Notes: generated by a model from the letters alone, not told the origin. A DNA stretch of 64,000 nt from Streptococcus mutans (GCF_006739205.1 NZ_AP019720.1:1954797-2018796); one strand, 5' to 3'; numbered from the stretch's first letter, positions 47,315 through 59,255 are shown. A program made the numbers and translations.

Positions 47315-48607
47315 TTATTTTGGAAATAATGTAAAATCGGTTAGCTGCATTTCCTTTGTTATTTTTTCTCCAAATTCCAATACATCTTTTATTTCTATAT
47401 TTTGCAAAACAGTAGGAAAATCAAAATAAGTTTCTTCTCCCCATAAATTATCTATAAATTGACTAGAAAGAGCCTCAAGTGAATCTAAACTCCGAATAAA
47501 ATCACCATATAGCTCTTTTTTTACTGTTTGTAAATGTGAGGCAGAAAGATTGGTATCTGTCTTAAACTTCTTAATTGTTTGCCCAATCTTGTTAGACATT
47601 GCTATTGGCTCTTTAGTGTCAAGCAAAATGACAACAAATTGATAAGAAGTTGACACTTCAATTTTTAATTCAAAAGAATCATCAATTTTTCTATCTTCAT
47701 ACCATTGCTGATAGTGCTCTGATGTCCAACCAAACAAAAGTAAAAAAAAGAGCTTTAAAAGTAATCTTTCCTTTATCAAAGATTTCGGTTTTTTCTTAAT
47801 AAAATTAAAGCGAAAGCCTACTGCTAACTTTGAAATAGAAATATCCATTTGCATTGAACTCGTTGGAGTTATTGGTAGTAACTTTAAAGGAGAACGTTTG
47901 ATTTCAAATTTGGGCCTGTCTGGTAACTGCCTTTGAGTAGTAACAATATCTTTATAAACCCTTTTAACATCAAAATCTCCTGCCACTAAAAGAGTTAAAT
48001 TTTCAGGTTGATAAAAATAATGAAAATTTTCCTCTAAGTTATTTTTTGTTAATTTATCAATACTATCTCTATTCCCAGTAATATCTTCTGCTAAAGAGGT
48101 TTGAGGATAAAGTTTAGATAAAATAACTTGGTAAAGATAATCATCAGAATCATCTTGATACATATTAAATTCTTGAGTTATGATTTTCTTTTCTTTTTCA
48201 ATTGACATATCTGTAAAGTTTATTTGACTGGTAAACTCCTGTAATAAATCTAAATTTTTCTTGATATTATCAGCTGTTGAAAAGTAATAAATTGTTTTAT
48301 CAAAAGTTGTGTAAGCATTGCTTTCTGCACCTAATTTTGTAAATTCATAAGCAGCATCTTTTTGTTTATTCATTTCAAATAACTGATGTTCTAAAAGGTG
48401 AGCAATACCTGTTAAATAAGATTTCTTTTTACCATTAACTGTGAAGTTTGTGTCAATTGATCCAAAGCGACTGCTCATTACAGCAAGTGTTTCCTTAAAT
48501 GATTCTTTAGGTATCAAAAAAACAGTCATACCATTTTCTAGTTGATTATAGTAAAATTCCTCATTAATAGTTGGAAATTTTCGTCTCTTTAATCTTGTTG
48601 CTGCCAA
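47315..48607 (-). CDS. M16 family zinc peptidase (YmfH type)
   Basis: A 430-residue protein with the inverted zinc motif HLLEH (70-74) in GIAHLLEHQLFEMN and a probable distal ligand Glu146 in IITQEFNMY. It starts one base after the stop of its partner. In Bacillus the YmfF-YmfH pair forms one active peptidase from a catalytic and a non-catalytic subunit. The substrate is unknown. Confidence 0.88.
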   Translation of the reverse strand: MAATRLKRRKFPTINEEFYYNQLENGMTVFLIPKESFKETLAVMSSRFGSIDTNFTVNGKKKSYLTGIAHLLEHQLFEMNKQKDAAYEFTKLGAESNAYTTFDKTIYYFSTADNIKKNLDLLQEFTSQINFTDMSIEKEKKIITQEFNMYQDDSDDYLYQVILSKLYPQTSLAEDITGNRDSIDKLTKNNLEENFHYFYQPENLTLLVAGDFDVKRVYKDIVTTQRQLPDRPKFEIKRSPLKLLPITPTSSMQMDISISKLAVGFRFNFIKKKPKSLIKERLLLKLFFLLLFGWTSEHYQQWYEDRKIDDSFELKIEVSTSYQFVVILLDTKEPIAMSNKIGQTIKKFKTDTNLSASHLQTVKKELYGDFIRSLDSLEALSSQFIDNLWGEETYFDFPTVLQNIEIKDVLEFGEKITKEMQLTDFTLFPK

Positions 48608-48608
48608 A

Positions 48609-49856
48609 CTACTCTCCTTCTAAAAAATAAATAGACTGTAACTTAATGAGATTAGCTGCTTTGACAATATCGTCTTTACTAACTTTGTCAATTCTGTCAA
48701 TCCATTCTTTCAGCTCTAAACATTTATCTCCAAAAACACAATGATTATAATGCATTTCAATTCTATTTTTGGGGTTGTCCTCAAATAATTGCATATTGTT
48801 TATTAACATCTTTTTTGTTTGAGCTAATAAATGGCTTGAAAACCGGCCTAATTTTAAATCATTGAATTGCTTTGTTATCAACTGAAATGCCTGTTGTCTT
48901 TTGTTACTGTCAAGACCTGTGTAAACTTGAAGTAAACCTGTGTAAATATCAAAATAACTTCCAATATTATAAGCCAATCTTCTTTTTTCTCGAACTTCAG
49001 TAAATAATTTAGAATGAGGAAAAACTCCTAAAAGACCATTAAAAACAAGTAGGGCATAGTAATTATGATCTCCATAAGCTATAGGAAAATGATAGCCTAG
49101 TTGTAAAATAGACTGTTGGTTTTCTTGCTGTTCAACTTTTTCCTGAACAATCTTCGAATATTCTTGTTGGTAATCAAAGATCAATGTTTTTTGGCGATCT
49201 TCTAAGGGAAATTCTTCAATAGATTGTAAAACTTGATATTCATCGAAATCCCCCAAAACAAAGATATCAATCTGATCTTCTTTTAACATTTTTTGAAATT
49301 CTTGGTACGTTGCATAGGAATTTTCAGCACTTACTAACTCTGCAGTAGCATATTTTGAATATTTTAGAACTTCATCTTTAAAAAAGAGTTTTTGTAACTC
49401 TAAGTGACTATAATAAAAAGAATCCTCTTTGTCAGATTGTAAATATCTCATTAAATTTTCTTTTTCAAGATCAAAACTTTTACTTTGATAATGCTCTACT
49501 GAAATGAGAGGTTTAAAAAGTGCCGCTCTTAAGAAATGGATAATTTCTCCTAAGATTGACTTTCCTTCCAAAATAAATTTATCAGATACAAAAGAAATGT
49601 CTATATCAACAATATGAACCTTTCCTTTTTTTGATATACAGGTCGAAAACTGAGCACCATATAAATTGGCCAACTTTTCTCTAAAAGTTTGAGATGTTGG
49701 ATAAACATTATTAGCAGTTGCCAACATCTGAGCAACTAAAACACGACGAGCAAGTGTTTTACTATCTAATTCACCAGAAAAACGAAAGGTAATGTGATTC
49801 GTCTTAAATTGACTTGTTTTAAGCAAGTGTAACTGCACATCTTGGGCTAATTTCAT
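48609..49856 (-). CDS. M16 family peptidase-like protein lacking the zinc motif (YmfF type)
   Basis: A 415-residue partner of the downstream M16 peptidase. It has the fold (TREKLANLYGAQFS-like FREKLANLYGAQFS, LAYNIGSYFD) but no HxxEH, so it is expected to be the non-catalytic half. It is the first gene of the operon that runs through rodZ, pgsA, ecfA1, ecfA2 and ecfT. GGAAGACCT lies upstream. Confidence 0.87.
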   Translation of the reverse strand: MKLAQDVQLHLLKTSQFKTNHITFRFSGELDSKTLARRVLVAQMLATANNVYPTSQTFREKLANLYGAQFSTCISKKGKVHIVDIDISFVSDKFILEGKSILGEIIHFLRAALFKPLISVEHYQSKSFDLEKENLMRYLQSDKEDSFYYSHLELQKLFFKDEVLKYSKYATAELVSAENSYATYQEFQKMLKEDQIDIFVLGDFDEYQVLQSIEEFPLEDRQKTLIFDYQQEYSKIVQEKVEQQENQQSILQLGYHFPIAYGDHNYYALLVFNGLLGVFPHSKLFTEVREKRRLAYNIGSYFDIYTGLLQVYTGLDSNKRQQAFQLITKQFNDLKLGRFSSHLLAQTKKMLINNMQLFEDNPKNRIEMHYNHCVFGDKCLELKEWIDRIDKVSKDDIVKAANLIKLQSIYFLEGE

Positions 49857-49875
49857 AGGTCTTCCTTTACGTTCA

Positions 49876-49898
49876 ATTATATCATTTTATGCTATAAT
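49876..49898. promoter_or_regulatory. Back-to-back -10 elements of the M16 operon and yaaA-recF
   Basis: Minus-strand TATAAT occupies 49881-49876 and plus-strand extended -10 TGCTATAAT ends at 49898. The two -10 boxes are 11 bases apart in a 67-base gap, so polymerase should not occupy both at once. Confidence 0.6.
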
Positions 49899-49923
49899 TA
49901 TCCTAAGAGAAAGTTGAGGAATT

Positions 49924-50289
49924 ATGGAATATAAACTCTTTAATGACTACATTACATTACAAGCTCTTTTAAAAAATTTGGGAGTTATTCCAAGTGGAGG
50001 AGCCATAAAATCTTATTTGGCCAATACGGAGGTCTTATTTAATGGTCAACCTGAAACGCGTCGTGGCAAAAAACTTCGTCTAGGAGACCAAATTAGTATT
50101 CCAAATTTAGATATCATTATTACTATTATTGAACCTTCTTCAAAAGAAAGGGAAGACTACTTAAAAAATCTGGCTGAAAAAGAACAAGTGGTAGCTTTTG
50201 TCAAAAAACTCAACAAAAAGAAGAAACAACAAAGCAAACAGAAAACAAGTACCAAATCTAAAAAAACTATTAAATTTCCTGGCACTTAA
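49924..50289 (+). CDS. yaaA: S4-domain RNA-binding protein YaaA
   Basis: A 121-residue protein with an S4-like domain ([42 protein letters not shown]). A very basic Lys/Gln/Thr tail of about 30 residues is longer than in Bacillus YaaA. It sits directly before recF, the conserved yaaA-recF order near the origin. GAGG precedes the ATG. Confidence 0.88.
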   Translation: MEYKLFNDYITLQALLKNLGVIPSGGAIKSYLANTEVLFNGQPETRRGKKLRLGDQISIPNLDIIITIIEPSSKEREDYLKNLAEKEQVVAFVKKLNKKKKQQSKQKTSTKSKKTIKFPGT

Positions 50290-50291
50290 TT

Positions 50292-51383
50292 ATGTGGATA
50301 GAAAAAATTAATTTAAAACATTATCGCAATTATACAGCCATTGAATCTGAATTTTCCCAAAGTCTTAATGTTTTTGTGGGACAAAATGCTCAAGGAAAAA
50401 CCAATTTCCTAGAGGCTATTTATTTTTTATCTTTAACCCGCAGTCATCGAACACGATCTGACAAAGAACTTATTCAATTTGGTCAAAAAGAATTAAATGT
50501 TTCTGGCCTTCTTAATCGTGTCAATGGCAAAATTCCTCTGGAAATCAACTTATCTAATAAAGGCCGAACAACAAAAATAAATTATCTCAAACAACCTAAA
50601 CTTTCAGACTATATTGGAACAATGACTGTTGTTCTCTTTGCTCCAGAAGATCTTCAACTAATAAAAGGCTCCCCAAGTCTCAGAAGAAAGTTTATTGACA
50701 TTGATTTAGGACAAATCAAGCCTATTTACTTATCTGATTTATCAAATTATAATCATGTTCTTAAACAACGAAATGCCTATTTAAAATCAGAGAAGAAGGT
50801 TGATACTGATTTTCTTTTCGTTCTAGATGAACAATTGGTAGATTATGGTAGTAAGGTTATTGAGCATCGCCTTGATTTTATTCAAAATTTAACTAAAGAA
50901 GCTGATAAATATCATTTCTCTATTTCAAATCAACAGGAACATTTAAAAATTTCCTACCTTTCTTCTGTTAAATTTGATCATAAAAAAAATATTCGTGATA
51001 ACTTTTTAAACCTGCTACAAAAAAATCGGCAGGGTGATATTTTCAAAAAGAACACCAGTGTTGGTCCGCACCGCGATGATTTAGCCTTTTTCATCAATCA
51101 AATGAACGCTAACTTTGGTAGTCAAGGACAACATCGCAGCCTTATTTTATCTTTAAAGCTGGCTGAGATTGAACTTATAAAAACAGTCACTGGGGATTAT
51201 CCTATTCTCTTGTTAGATGATGTCATGAGTGAACTTGATAATTATAGACAAATCAAACTTTTAGAAGGCATCAAAGATAATGTTCAGACCTTTATAACAA
51301 CAACTAGCCTTGAACATCTTCAACAACTCCCTAAGAAACTAAAGTTATTTACTATCAACCAAGGAAAAGTGCTATCAGAATAA
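50292..51383 (+). CDS. recF: DNA replication and repair protein RecF
   Basis: SMC-like ATPase that helps load RecA at single-strand gaps. The 363 residues have Walker [10 protein letters not shown] (30-38), the block [14 protein letters not shown], signature [19 protein letters not shown], and Walker [13 protein letters not shown]. It begins two bases after the yaaA stop and is cotranscribed with it. Confidence 0.96.
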   Translation: MWIEKINLKHYRNYTAIESEFSQSLNVFVGQNAQGKTNFLEAIYFLSLTRSHRTRSDKELIQFGQKELNVSGLLNRVNGKIPLEINLSNKGRTTKINYLKQPKLSDYIGTMTVVLFAPEDLQLIKGSPSLRRKFIDIDLGQIKPIYLSDLSNYNHVLKQRNAYLKSEKKVDTDFLFVLDEQLVDYGSKVIEHRLDFIQNLTKEADKYHFSISNQQEHLKISYLSSVKFDHKKNIRDNFLNLLQKNRQGDIFKKNTSVGPHRDDLAFFINQMNANFGSQGQHRSLILSLKLAEIELIKTVTGDYPILLLDDVMSELDNYRQIKLLEGIKDNVQTFITTTSLEHLQQLPKKLKLFTINQGKVLSE

Positions 51384-51499
51384 TTGTAAAAATACTGTCA
51401 ACGTCTTTTACTCTATAGTAAAAGATTTTGTCAATCAATAGCTCTTAAGACTTTTAAATAAGCTATCTCTTAATAAAGATATTGTAAATGTATTCTTGA

Positions 51500-51541
51500 C
51501 AGTAAAAAAACTAAAACAGTTTTGTTTTAGTTTTTTTACTT
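51500..51541. terminator. Bidirectional terminator between recF and guaB
   Basis: Near-perfect palindrome AGTAAAAAAACTAAAAC / GTTTTAGTTTTTTTACT with T runs on both strands between converging genes. Confidence 0.88.
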
Positions 51542-51545
51542 AAAA

Positions 51546-53057
<1,512 letters not shown>

Positions 53058-53077
53058 CTACTGGCCTTTTTATTGTT

Positions 53078-53108
53078 ACTATAATAACACGCTAAAATCA
53101 TTTGTCAA
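53078..53108 (-). promoter_or_regulatory. Probable guaB promoter
   Basis: Minus strand -35 TTGACA (53108-53103) and -10 TATAGT (53083-53078) with a 19-base spacer, or TTATAG with 18. It lies about 50 bases before the ATG. Confidence 0.55.
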
Positions 53109-53128
53109 TGAATTCTAGAAAATTTCAA

Positions 53129-53168
53129 AAAAGAACAGAAGTTAATTAACATTAGTCTTCTGTTCTCC
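53129..53168 (-). terminator. Terminator of trpS
   Basis: Minus-strand stem AGAACAGAAG / CTTCTGTTCT followed by TTTTTG, about 20 bases past the trpS stop. Confidence 0.85.
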
Positions 53169-53183
53169 CCCAAATGGTCTATT

Positions 53184-54206
53184 CTAAAAATAATTAATTC
53201 CCATAGCCCTTTTAACTCCACTTAAGGTTTCTGAAGCTGTTTCACGTGCTGTTTCACTACCTTTTTTTAAAATATCAAAAACTTGATCCATATTTTTTTC
53301 ATACTCCAGACGGCGTCTACGTATTGGTGTTAATTCTCGTTCAAGAATATCTAAAAGATAATGTTTGGTCTTAACATCTCCAAGTCCACCACTTTGATAA
53401 TGTTCTTTCATAGCTGCAATATCCGTTTGGTCTTCTTTACGTCCAAAAATATCAAGATAGTGAAAAACCATATTTCCTTCAATTTGGCCTGGATCTTCAA
53501 CACGAATATGATTTGGATCTGTGTACATGCTCATCACTTTCTTACGAACGGTATCAGCGTCATCAGAAAGAAAAATACCATTACCAAGTGATTTCGACAT
53601 CTTTGCATTACCATCTAAACCTGGTAAACGACCAGCTGCCTCATTTTTAGGATAAATACCTTCTGGTTCTACTAAACAATTTGTTTTATAAGTATGATTA
53701 AAGCTACGCACAATTTCACGCGTTTGTTCAATCATGGGTTTTTGGTCATTGCCAACAGGTACATAATTTGCTTTAAAAGCTGTAATATCAGCCGCTTGAG
53801 AAATAGGATAAACTAAAAATCCTGTTGGAATAGATTCGCCAAATCCTTTTTGAGCAATTTCAGTTTTAACAGTTGGATTGCGTTCCAAACGAGCCAATGA
53901 TACTAAATTCATATAATACATGGTCAATTCAGCTAATTCCGGAATTTGACTTTGGATAAAAATAGTGACCTTTTCAGGGTCAAGACCTACTGACAAATAA
54001 TCAAGAGCAACATTTGCAATAGAATCTTTAATAATTTCTGATTCTTTAGCATGATCTGTGAGAGCTTGTTGATCTGCTAAAAAAACAAACATTTCATATT
54101 TATTTTCATTTTGTAAAAGGACACGATTTTTAAGACTACCAACATAATGACCCAAATGTAATTTCCCTGTTGGTCGATCTCCTGTTAAAATAATAGGTTT
54201 TGACAT
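53184..54206 (-). CDS. trpS: Tryptophanyl-tRNA synthetase
   Basis: Class I synthetase for tRNA-Trp. The 340-residue protein shows the HIGH-equivalent [17 protein letters not shown] (9-25) and the KMSKS loop [11 protein letters not shown] near 200. It is 340 rather than about 330 residues, as in the streptococcal subgroup. The ribosome binding site AGGAGAG lies upstream. No T-box leader is apparent in the 400 bases before it. Confidence 0.95.
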   Translation of the reverse strand: MSKPIILTGDRPTGKLHLGHYVGSLKNRVLLQNENKYEMFVFLADQQALTDHAKESEIIKDSIANVALDYLSVGLDPEKVTIFIQSQIPELAELTMYYMNLVSLARLERNPTVKTEIAQKGFGESIPTGFLVYPISQAADITAFKANYVPVGNDQKPMIEQTREIVRSFNHTYKTNCLVEPEGIYPKNEAAGRLPGLDGNAKMSKSLGNGIFLSDDADTVRKKVMSMYTDPNHIRVEDPGQIEGNMVFHYLDIFGRKEDQTDIAAMKEHYQSGGLGDVKTKHYLLDILERELTPIRRRRLEYEKNMDQVFDILKKGSETARETASETLSGVKRAMGINYF

Positions 54207-54639
54207 ATTTGTTCTCTCCTAGAAATACGATTACTTCATTATAACACAATTCTTAACATCAAACAGAACAAACAAAATTAATAAGTTTGAGATAAGCATA
54301 CATATTGTCCTGCAACCACTTACAAATACCTACATCTTTTTTTTAAAATTACATAAGCACAATTAACTATGCTAAGTAGAATTCTCTTGGTCTCTTTGTC
54401 AAACAATACGATAACGTCAGCAGTACCAGTATCCTAAAAACATGTCAATTTCTAATCAACTTTTGAAGGATGAACTAATCTTAACTAAGTGGATAATTTT
54501 TAACTGACCCTTGAAATAAAATAGTAAAAAATAATCATGTTTAAGTTCTGTTCTTATCCTATAGATAACTTAGGTAACTGTTTGAAAAATCAAGGGTTTT
54601 CTTGTAAAATGAAAGAGTATTAAAAGATGAGGTGGAAAA
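54207..54639. other. Intergenic region between trpS and the ABC-F gene
   Basis: About 430 bases with no convincing coding frame. The right end holds the ABC-F promoter (54582-54610). The middle (54300-54560) has no repeat, hairpin or motif I can name. Confidence 0.5.
54582..54610 (+). promoter_or_regulatory. Promoter of the ABC-F gene
   Basis: -35 TTGAAA (54582-54587) and -10 TAAAAT (54605-54610), spacer exactly 17. The transcript would begin about 24 bases before the TTG start. Confidence 0.7.
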
Positions 54640-56259
54640 TTGCTAACTGTATCAGATATTTCGCTGCGTTTCAGCGATCGTAAACTTTTTGATAATGTCA
54701 ATATTAAATTTACAGCGGGAAATACTTATGGGTTGATTGGTGCTAATGGTGCTGGAAAATCAACTTTCTTAAAAATCCTATCAGGTGATATTGAACCTAC
54801 CACAGGCCATGTTTCTCTTGGTCCAGAGGAACGCTTATCTATTTTACGTCAAAATCATTTTGATTACGAAGAAGAATGCGCTATTGATGTTGTTATTATG
54901 GGCAATCAAGATCTCTATAACATCATGAAAGAAAAAGATGCTATCTATATGAAACCTGATTTTTCAGATGAGGATGGTGTTCGCGCCGCTGAACTTGAAG
55001 GTCAGTTTGCGGAATTAAATGGCTGGGAAGCTGAAAGTGAAGCTTCTCAGCTCTTGCAAAATTTGAATATTCCTGAAGAACTTCACTATCAAAACATGAG
55101 TGAGCTCACTAACGGTGATAAAGTTAAAGTGTTACTTGCTAAAGCACTTTTTGGTAAACCAGATGTTCTTTTACTAGATGAACCTACCAATGGTTTAGAT
55201 ATCCAATCTATCAATTGGTTAGAGGATTTCTTAATAGACTTTGAAAATACTGTTATTGTAGTCTCTCACGACCGCCATTTTCTCAATAAAGTCTGCACTC
55301 ATATGGCTGATCTAGATTTTGGAAAAATTAAACTCTATGTGGGTAATTATGATTTTTGGAAAGAATCTTCTGAACTAGCAGCAAAACTTCAAGCTGACCG
55401 TAATGCTAAAGCAGAAGAAAAAATCAAAGAATTACAAGAATTTGTTGCCCGCTTTTCAGCCAATGCTTCTAAATCAAAACAAGCAACTTCTCGTAAAAAA
55501 ATGCTTGATAAAATTGAGTTAGAAGAAATTGTACCTTCAAGCCGTAAGTATCCCTTTATTAAGTTTCAAGCGGAACGTGAAATTGGAAATGATCTTTTAT
55601 CAGTAGAAAACCTTTCAGTTAAAATTGATGGTGAAAGCATTCTTGACAATATCAGTTTTACTTTAAATTCTGGAGATAAAACTGCTATTATTGCCCAAAA
55701 TGATATTCAGTCAACAGCTCTTATTCGTGCACTTATGGGGGATATTGACTATGAAGGTACCATTAAATGGGGTGTTACAACAAGTCAATCCTATCTTCCT
55801 AAAGACAATACAAATGATTTTGCGAGTGGAGAATCTATTCTTGAATGGATCCGTCAGTTTGCAAACAAAGAAGATGATGATAATACTTTTCTTCGTGGGT
55901 TCTTGGGTCGTATGCTTTTTTCTGGTGATGAAGTTAACAAGTCTGTCAGTGTCCTATCAGGTGGCGAAAAAGTGCGTGTGATGTTAGCTAAACTTATGCT
56001 CCTCAAGTCCAATGTACTGGTACTCGACGATCCAACTAATCACTTAGACTTAGAGTCTATCTCAAGCTTAAATGATGGGCTTAAAGATTTCAAAGAATCT
56101 ATTATTTTTGCTAGCCATGATCATGAATTTATCCAAACATTAGCAAATCATATTTTGGTTATCTCTAAAAATGGTGTCATTGATCGTATTGATGAGACTT
56201 ATGATGAATTTCTTGAAAATGAAGAAGTTCAGGCTAAAGTAGCACAACTCTGGCAATAA
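54640..56259 (+). CDS. ABC-F family ATPase (ribosome-associated type)
   Basis: A 539-residue protein with two ABC domains and no membrane segment. The start is TTG at 54640 with GAGGTGG before it; MLTVSDISLRFSDRKLF is the normal family N-terminus. Walker A 1 is GANGAGKST. Signature 1 is degenerate (ELTNGDKVK) with LLLDEPTNGLD, and signature 2 is LSGGEKVRVML with LVLDDPTNHLD. The linker (about 240-300) is charged and helical. It most resembles the YbiT/YkpA branch, which acts on translation; a resistance role is not indicated. Confidence 0.88.
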   Translation: MLTVSDISLRFSDRKLFDNVNIKFTAGNTYGLIGANGAGKSTFLKILSGDIEPTTGHVSLGPEERLSILRQNHFDYEEECAIDVVIMGNQDLYNIMKEKDAIYMKPDFSDEDGVRAAELEGQFAELNGWEAESEASQLLQNLNIPEELHYQNMSELTNGDKVKVLLAKALFGKPDVLLLDEPTNGLDIQSINWLEDFLIDFENTVIVVSHDRHFLNKVCTHMADLDFGKIKLYVGNYDFWKESSELAAKLQADRNAKAEEKIKELQEFVARFSANASKSKQATSRKKMLDKIELEEIVPSSRKYPFIKFQAEREIGNDLLSVENLSVKIDGESILDNISFTLNSGDKTAIIAQNDIQSTALIRALMGDIDYEGTIKWGVTTSQSYLPKDNTNDFASGESILEWIRQFANKEDDDNTFLRGFLGRMLFSGDEVNKSVSVLSGGEKVRVMLAKLMLLKSNVLVLDDPTNHLDLESISSLNDGLKDFKESIIFASHDHEFIQTLANHILVISKNGVIDRIDETYDEFLENEEVQAKVAQLWQ

Positions 56260-56282
56260 AAAGCGGAAACGCTTTTTATTTT
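56255..56282 (+). terminator. Terminator between ABC-F and YfhO genes
   Basis: Stem AATAAAAAGCG / CGCTTTTTATT with a GAAA tetraloop, overlapping the ABC-F stop codon. Confidence 0.85.
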
Positions 56283-56298
56283 TACATTTTAAATTGCT

Positions 56299-58872
56299 AT
56301 GAAAATTTTTATAAAAAAACACCAACAAAGTATTCTTTACTATAGTCTTAGTTTTCTGCTACCAAGTTTTATAATGTTTCTCGTTCTATTCTCCAAAAAT
56401 ATTTATTGGGGGAGTAGCACAACTATTTTAGCTAGTGATGGTTTTCATCAATATGTGATTTTTGATGCTCTTTTTCGTAATATTCTCCATGGAACGGATA
56501 GTTTGTTTTACTCTTTTAAGGCTGGGCTTGGTTTTAATATTTTTGCTCTGACAAGTTATTACTTGGGAAGTTTTTTAACACCTTTTACTTACTTTTTTAA
56601 TGTAAAAAATATGGCAGATGCTTTTTATCTCTTCACTTTAATCAAATTTGGTCTAATAGGTTTATCTGCTTTTTACAGTCTTGGGCAAATTTATACTAAA
56701 ATCTCTAAATCACTCGTTTTGATGCTGTCAACATCTTATGCTTTAATGAGCTTTACTAGCAGTCAGTTAGAATTAAACAATTGGTTAGATGTTTTTATCC
56801 TGCTACCACTTATTATGCTTGGTTTACAGCGTTTAGTAGAAAAAAGGGGGATTTTTCTTTATTTTCTAACTCTTACTTGTTTATTTATTCAAAATTACTA
56901 TTTTGGTTTCATGACAGCTATTTTCTTAACTCTTTGGTTTTTTACGCAAGTCTCGTGGGATATTAGAAACAGAATGAAACGATTAAGTGATTTTGTGCTC
57001 GTATCAATCTTTGCAACGCTGACAAGTGCTTTTATGCTGCTTCCAACATTTCTTGATTTAAAGAGCCATGGTGAAGTATTAACAGAACAAATTAGTCTAT
57101 TTTCATCAGACATTTGGTATTTCGATTTTTTTGCTAAAAGTCTTCTTGGTAGTTATGATACGACAAAATATGGCTCTATTCCAACGATTTATATCGGTTT
57201 ACTTCCCTTGATTTTTGCCATTACTTTTTTCTTTGTTAAATCTATAAAATGGCAAGTTAAAGTAGCTTATTTTCTTTTATTGGCTATTATTATTGCAAGT
57301 TTTATCTTTCAACCACTTGATTTATTTTGGCAAGGAATGCATTCACCTAATATGTTTTTGCATCGTTATTCTTGGGCTTTCTCCTTAGTTATTGTCATAA
57401 TGGCAGCTGAAACGTTAACTCGGATAAAGGATATAAAATTGAAAAATTTTTATCCAGCCTTTACCTTCTTGGGAGTAGGATTTTTAGCAACTTTTTTATT
57501 CAAGGACTATTATAATTATCTGACACAAGTTAATTTTATATTAACAACTATCTTTTTAGTTAGTTATTTTATTATTCTTTTTACTTTTTTTAATCAATTA
57601 GTTTCTTATAAAGTTATTATTTCCTTTACACTTATCTTTACAAGTTTTGAAATAGCTTTAAATACTTTTTATCAAATTGAAGGAATTCAAACTGACTGGA
57701 ATTTCCCTTCAAGAGAGGTTTATGAAGATAATGTAAAGGAAATTGACAACTATGTTAAGAAAACTAAAAAAGATAACTTAGAATTTTTTCGAACAGAAAA
57801 ACAAATTCCCCAAACTTACAATGATGGTATGAAATTTAATTATAATAGCATTTCTCAGTTCTCATCTGTCAAAAATAACTTATCAGCACAATTATTGAAT
57901 TCTCTAGGCTACTATTCACAAGGAAATCATTCTACCATTAGTTATCCTAATAATACTATTTTGATGGATAGTCTTTTTTCAATTAAATACAATATTAATA
58001 ATCAAAATCCTCATAAATTTGGATTCCATTTAAAACAGAAAAACAATAAGCTGCAACTTTACAAAAACTTCTATTCTCTTCCTTTAGCACTTATGTCAAA
58101 TCATATTTACAAAGATGTCAAGTTTGACTCTTATCCCCTTGATAATCAACAAAAATTTGTTAATGAATTGACAGATCTAAATCTTACACTTTTCAAAGAA
58201 ATCCCTATTATTTCAAGTGTCGGAATGCAAGTTTTAGATAATCGTGTTACTATTAATGGTTCAAAAGGAAATAAGGCACAAGTTTACTATACTGTAAAGT
58301 GTCCTGCAAATAGTCAACTTTATATCAGCCTTCCTAACTTGACAGTTAATAATAAAGACGAAAATGTCTTTATAACAACTAACAAGCACACAAGTTCTTA
58401 TATCATAGACGAAAGTTATTATCTTTTTAATTTAGGAAATTATAAAAAAACTCAAACATTAATATTTAAGCTTAGTTTTCCAAAAAATAAAACGGTTAGT
58501 TATGATTTACCACATATTTATGCTCTCGATTTAACTGCCTATCAAAAAAGTATAAAGCAATTAAAAAGTCAAACTGTTAAAACAACAACTAAGAAAAATA
58601 AAATTTTTACTACCTATGTTGCCAAAAAGAGAACTTCCTTGATTTACACTTTACCATATGATAAAGGTTGGTTTGCTAAACAAAATGGAAAAGCAATTAA
58701 AATATCTAAAGCACAAAATGGACTAATGAAAATTGATGTTTCTAAAGGTAGTGGGAAGATTATAATGACTTTTGTGCCCCAAGGACTATATCAAGGAATT
58801 CTTCTTACCTGTCTAGGTATCTTTCTCTTTGTATTTTACCAACTTTATTACAAAAAATTTAATTTAAAATAA
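56299..58872 (+). CDS. YfhO family GT-C-type membrane protein
   Basis: An 857-residue protein with about 12 hydrophobic segments in the first 450 residues. A soluble extracellular part (about 460-830) and a last membrane helix (GILLTCLGIFLFVFYQLYY) follow. The start of the first loop, ILASDGFHQY, carries the Asp expected for lipid-linked sugar transferases of this family. In Bacillus YfhO glycosylates lipoteichoic acid; the substrate here is unproven. Its ribosome binding site is weak and a terminator precedes it, so its own promoter must be close to 56280. Confidence 0.85.
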   Translation: MKIFIKKHQQSILYYSLSFLLPSFIMFLVLFSKNIYWGSSTTILASDGFHQYVIFDALFRNILHGTDSLFYSFKAGLGFNIFALTSYYLGSFLTPFTYFFNVKNMADAFYLFTLIKFGLIGLSAFYSLGQIYTKISKSLVLMLSTSYALMSFTSSQLELNNWLDVFILLPLIMLGLQRLVEKRGIFLYFLTLTCLFIQNYYFGFMTAIFLTLWFFTQVSWDIRNRMKRLSDFVLVSIFATLTSAFMLLPTFLDLKSHGEVLTEQISLFSSDIWYFDFFAKSLLGSYDTTKYGSIPTIYIGLLPLIFAITFFFVKSIKWQVKVAYFLLLAIIIASFIFQPLDLFWQGMHSPNMFLHRYSWAFSLVIVIMAAETLTRIKDIKLKNFYPAFTFLGVGFLATFLFKDYYNYLTQVNFILTTIFLVSYFIILFTFFNQLVSYKVIISFTLIFTSFEIALNTFYQIEGIQTDWNFPSREVYEDNVKEIDNYVKKTKKDNLEFFRTEKQIPQTYNDGMKFNYNSISQFSSVKNNLSAQLLNSLGYYSQGNHSTISYPNNTILMDSLFSIKYNINNQNPHKFGFHLKQKNNKLQLYKNFYSLPLALMSNHIYKDVKFDSYPLDNQQKFVNELTDLNLTLFKEIPIISSVGMQVLDNRVTINGSKGNKAQVYYTVKCPANSQLYISLPNLTVNNKDENVFITTNKHTSSYIIDESYYLFNLGNYKKTQTLIFKLSFPKNKTVSYDLPHIYALDLTAYQKSIKQLKSQTVKTTTKKNKIFTTYVAKKRTSLIYTLPYDKGWFAKQNGKAIKISKAQNGLMKIDVSKGSGKIIMTFVPQGLYQGILLTCLGIFLFVFYQLYYKKFNLK

Positions 58873-58942
58873 TTGATCAGAATATAAATAAGACCTCTCA
58901 TACTTTATAAAACAGTCAATTTTACAAAAAGAGGAAACAATA

Positions 58943-58990
58943 GAACTCTTAGAAGTATTGATGTATCAGTATTTCTAGGAGTTTTTTATC
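58943..58990 (+). terminator. Probable terminator of the YfhO gene
   Basis: Stem AACTCTTAGAA / TTCTAGGAGTT followed by TTTTTATC, about 75 bases after the stop codon. Confidence 0.65.
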
Positions 58991-58999
58991 TTGAAAAGA

Positions 59000-59044
59000 A
59001 AAAAGATTGAAGAAAAGATCCAATGGATCTTTTCTTCAATCTAA
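59000..59044 (-). terminator. Terminator of the tRNA-Glu/tRNA-Asn transcript
   Basis: Perfect 18-bp stem (59004-59021 with 59025-59042, loop AAT). On the minus strand it is followed by TTTTCTTTTC. Confidence 0.88.
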
Positions 59045-59078
59045 AATCCCATATTATTACGAGATTAGTGTCTTATCA

Positions 59079-59152
59079 CTCCGGCAGTAGGACTCGAACC
59101 TACGACATCATGATTAACAGTCATGCGCTACTACCAACTGAGCTATGCCGGA
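59079..59152 (-). tRNA. tRNA-Asn (anticodon GTT)
   Basis: Minus-strand cloverleaf of 74 bases: acceptor TCCGGCA / TGCCGGA with discriminator G. The D arm contains AGCTCAGTTGGTAG, the anticodon loop is CTGTTAA, and the T arm contains GGTTCGAGTCC. It lies six bases after tRNA-Glu and is cotranscribed with it. No CCA is encoded. Confidence 0.95.
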
Positions 59153-59157
59153 ATATA

Positions 59158-59229
59158 TAGTCCGTACGGGATTCGAACCCGTGTTACCGCCGTGAAAAGG
59201 CGGTGTCTTAACCCCTTGACCAACGGACC
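59158..59229 (-). tRNA. tRNA-Glu (anticodon TTC)
   Basis: Minus-strand cloverleaf of 72 bases: acceptor GGTCCGT / ACGGACT with a G-U first pair and discriminator A. The anticodon stem is CCGCC / GGCGG, loop TTTTCAC region with TTC, and the T arm is CGGGTTCGAATCCCG. This tRNA is a substrate of the MnmA and MnmG enzymes encoded in the window. Confidence 0.95.
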
Positions 59230-59255
59230 ATAGATGTCTCATCAACACTCTTATT

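Noticed and set aside
53238..53253. A third parS-like sequence inside trpS
   Set aside because: TGTTTCACGTGCTGTT matches only the left half of the consensus; the right half is unrelated.
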